In this document: piece after piece, positions 34,657-35,193 of the stretch | How positions within the stretch are numbered: position 1 is the first letter of the stretch | How the letters are laid out: each line of letters opens with the position of its first letter | DNA from: an uncultured Alphaproteobacteria bacterium | GTDB taxonomy: Bacteria > Pseudomonadota > Alphaproteobacteria > Micropepsales > Micropepsaceae | Length of the DNA: 35,193 nt | Direction: 5' to 3' | Assembly: GCA_903897605.1 (NCBI GenBank) | Contig: CAIUCH010000008.1 | Location: 1 to 35,193 of the forward strand | Notes under the pieces: model-generated | The model's database searches: none | Told to the model about the DNA's origin: nothing | The model's input: the letters and a program-made list of their open reading frames with translations, nothing else | Translations under genes and position numbers: made by a program

Positions 34657-34980
34657 ATGACCGAGGCTTCCGACACCGGCATCGTCACGACAACGGTTGC
34701 CAATCGCGCGGATGCACGCCGCATCGCCGATGCTTTGCTGACGGAACGATTGGCAGCGTGCGTCCAGTTGCTGGACATCGAAAGCCATTATCTCTGGAAG
34801 GCCGAGCAGAGAACGGAGCCGGAAGTCATGCTTCTGATCAAGACCCGCGCCGACCGGTTTGAAACACTCATCGCCCGCATCAAAGCGCTGCACCCCTACG
34901 AGACACCGGAGATCGTGGCCCAGACCTTCAGCGCCGGATACGCGCCCTACCTCGCCTGGATCGCAGAGAGCAGCGGCTGA
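34657..34980 (+). CDS. cutA: CutA1 divalent-cation tolerance protein
   Basis: The 107-residue protein matches CutA1 along its length. Landmarks are the start IVTTTVANRADARRIADALLTERLAACVQL, SHYLWKAEQRTEPEVMLLIKT, and the conserved HPYETPEIV followed by GYAPYLAWI. CutA forms a small PII-like trimer; a role in copper tolerance was proposed but its biochemical function is unsettled. AGGAT precedes the ATG at 34657. The frame extends upstream to 34531 across the divergent GFA gene start, which is not used. Confidence 0.95.
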   Translation: MTEASDTGIVTTTVANRADARRIADALLTERLAACVQLLDIESHYLWKAEQRTEPEVMLLIKTRADRFETLIARIKALHPYETPEIVAQTFSAGYAPYLAWIAESSG

Positions 34981-35107
34981 CGAAGAGAAATCCGAGCCGA
35001 AGTATCGGGGGCAATTTCATATCCAAGGCCAGCCCGGCAGCACGGCGCGGTGTGCGATTGCGCCGTCCTGCCGCCAAGCTCCGCCTGCCAGCAAAAAGCC
35101 GAAATAG

Positions 35108-35193
35108 ATGCTATATACCGCTTCCACCAACCCTGGCGGCGAAATTACGCCGCAAACTCAGTACCTTACGGCTAGCATGCTGCTTCTGATCGA
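35108..35193 (+). CDS. Possible start of a gene cut by the right window edge
   Basis: From the ATG at 35108 the frame stays open for 28 codons to the end of the window (MLYTASTNPGGEITPQTQYL, then TASMLLLI). There is no good Shine-Dalgarno sequence, and the opposite strand also has a short open frame here (ending at 35017), so the call is weak. Apart from this, I see no feature between the cutA stop and the window end. Confidence 0.22.
   Translation, partial: MLYTASTNPGGEITPQTQYLTASMLLLI

Noticed and set aside
34601..34778. Upstream extension of the GFA gene
   Set aside because: The added residues are antisense to the cutA start and lack family similarity; a ribosome-binding site precedes 34598.
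34859..35107. Plus-strand open frame of 82 codons overlapping the cutA end
   Set aside because: It overlaps cutA in another frame, is rich in Ser/Pro/Arg, and has no ribosome-binding site.

Overview
The window reads as a stretch of chromosome from a GC-rich alphaproteobacterium. The strongest evidence is the pyruvate dehydrogenase E1 beta gene, which begins with a fused lipoyl domain. It sits downstream of eno, ftsB and pdhA, in a block that also carries kdsA, pyrG, secG and tpiA. A 49-residue lysine/arginine-rich protein near the right end fits the same group. I cannot name the genus. I see no insertion sequence, prophage, CRISPR array, rRNA or tRNA. Almost every base lies in a gene or a short regulatory gap, and the largest gap (about 450 bases) is filled mainly by a cobalamin riboswitch and its leader.

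Layout. Bases 1-11,366 hold the core metabolic block on the minus strand: tpiA, a degenerate receiver protein, secG, pyrG, a polysaccharide-export protein, kdsA, eno, ftsB, pdhA and pdhB. It is interrupted by four plus-strand genes: a TPR protein, two small secreted proteins and a MAPEG membrane protein. Bases 11,476-14,897 hold ppiD and trpE, translationally coupled on the plus strand. Bases 14,914-15,966 hold a divergent polysaccharide deacetylase. Bases 16,111-20,921 hold a compact minus-strand drug-efflux operon (marR, outer-membrane factor, emrA, emrB), closed by a terminator that begins inside emrB. Bases 21,000-23,981 carry plus-strand genes for a GIY-YIG protein, a metallo-beta-lactamase/rhodanese fusion and an AsnB-type amidotransferase. 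Bases 23,985-27,286 hold nrdA-nrdB with a rich upstream control region. Bases 27,286-32,094 hold a complete vitamin B12 uptake operon (btuB, btuF, btuC, btuD) behind a cobalamin riboswitch. The right end carries a 1-Cys peroxiredoxin, a MerR-family regulator, the 49-residue protein, a GFA-type zinc protein and cutA.

How the parts work together. The left block supplies glycolysis and pyruvate oxidation (TpiA, Eno, PDH), CTP and KDO for nucleotides and lipopolysaccharide (PyrG, KdsA), and secretion and division (SecG, FtsB). The emr operon encodes a tripartite pump and its own regulator. The btu operon encodes the outer-membrane receptor, binding protein, permease and ATPase for cobalamin, and should be turned down when cobalamin is abundant.

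I found no wholly new multi-gene system. The observations most worth checking are regulatory: a hairpin that buries the btuB ribosome-binding site, competing hairpins at the ftsB start, a perfect DnaA box with an NrdR-like site upstream of nrdAB, a 22-bp AT-rich palindrome before pyrG, the emrB terminator with the stop codon in its loop, and a receiver domain whose phosphoacceptor Asp is Glu.
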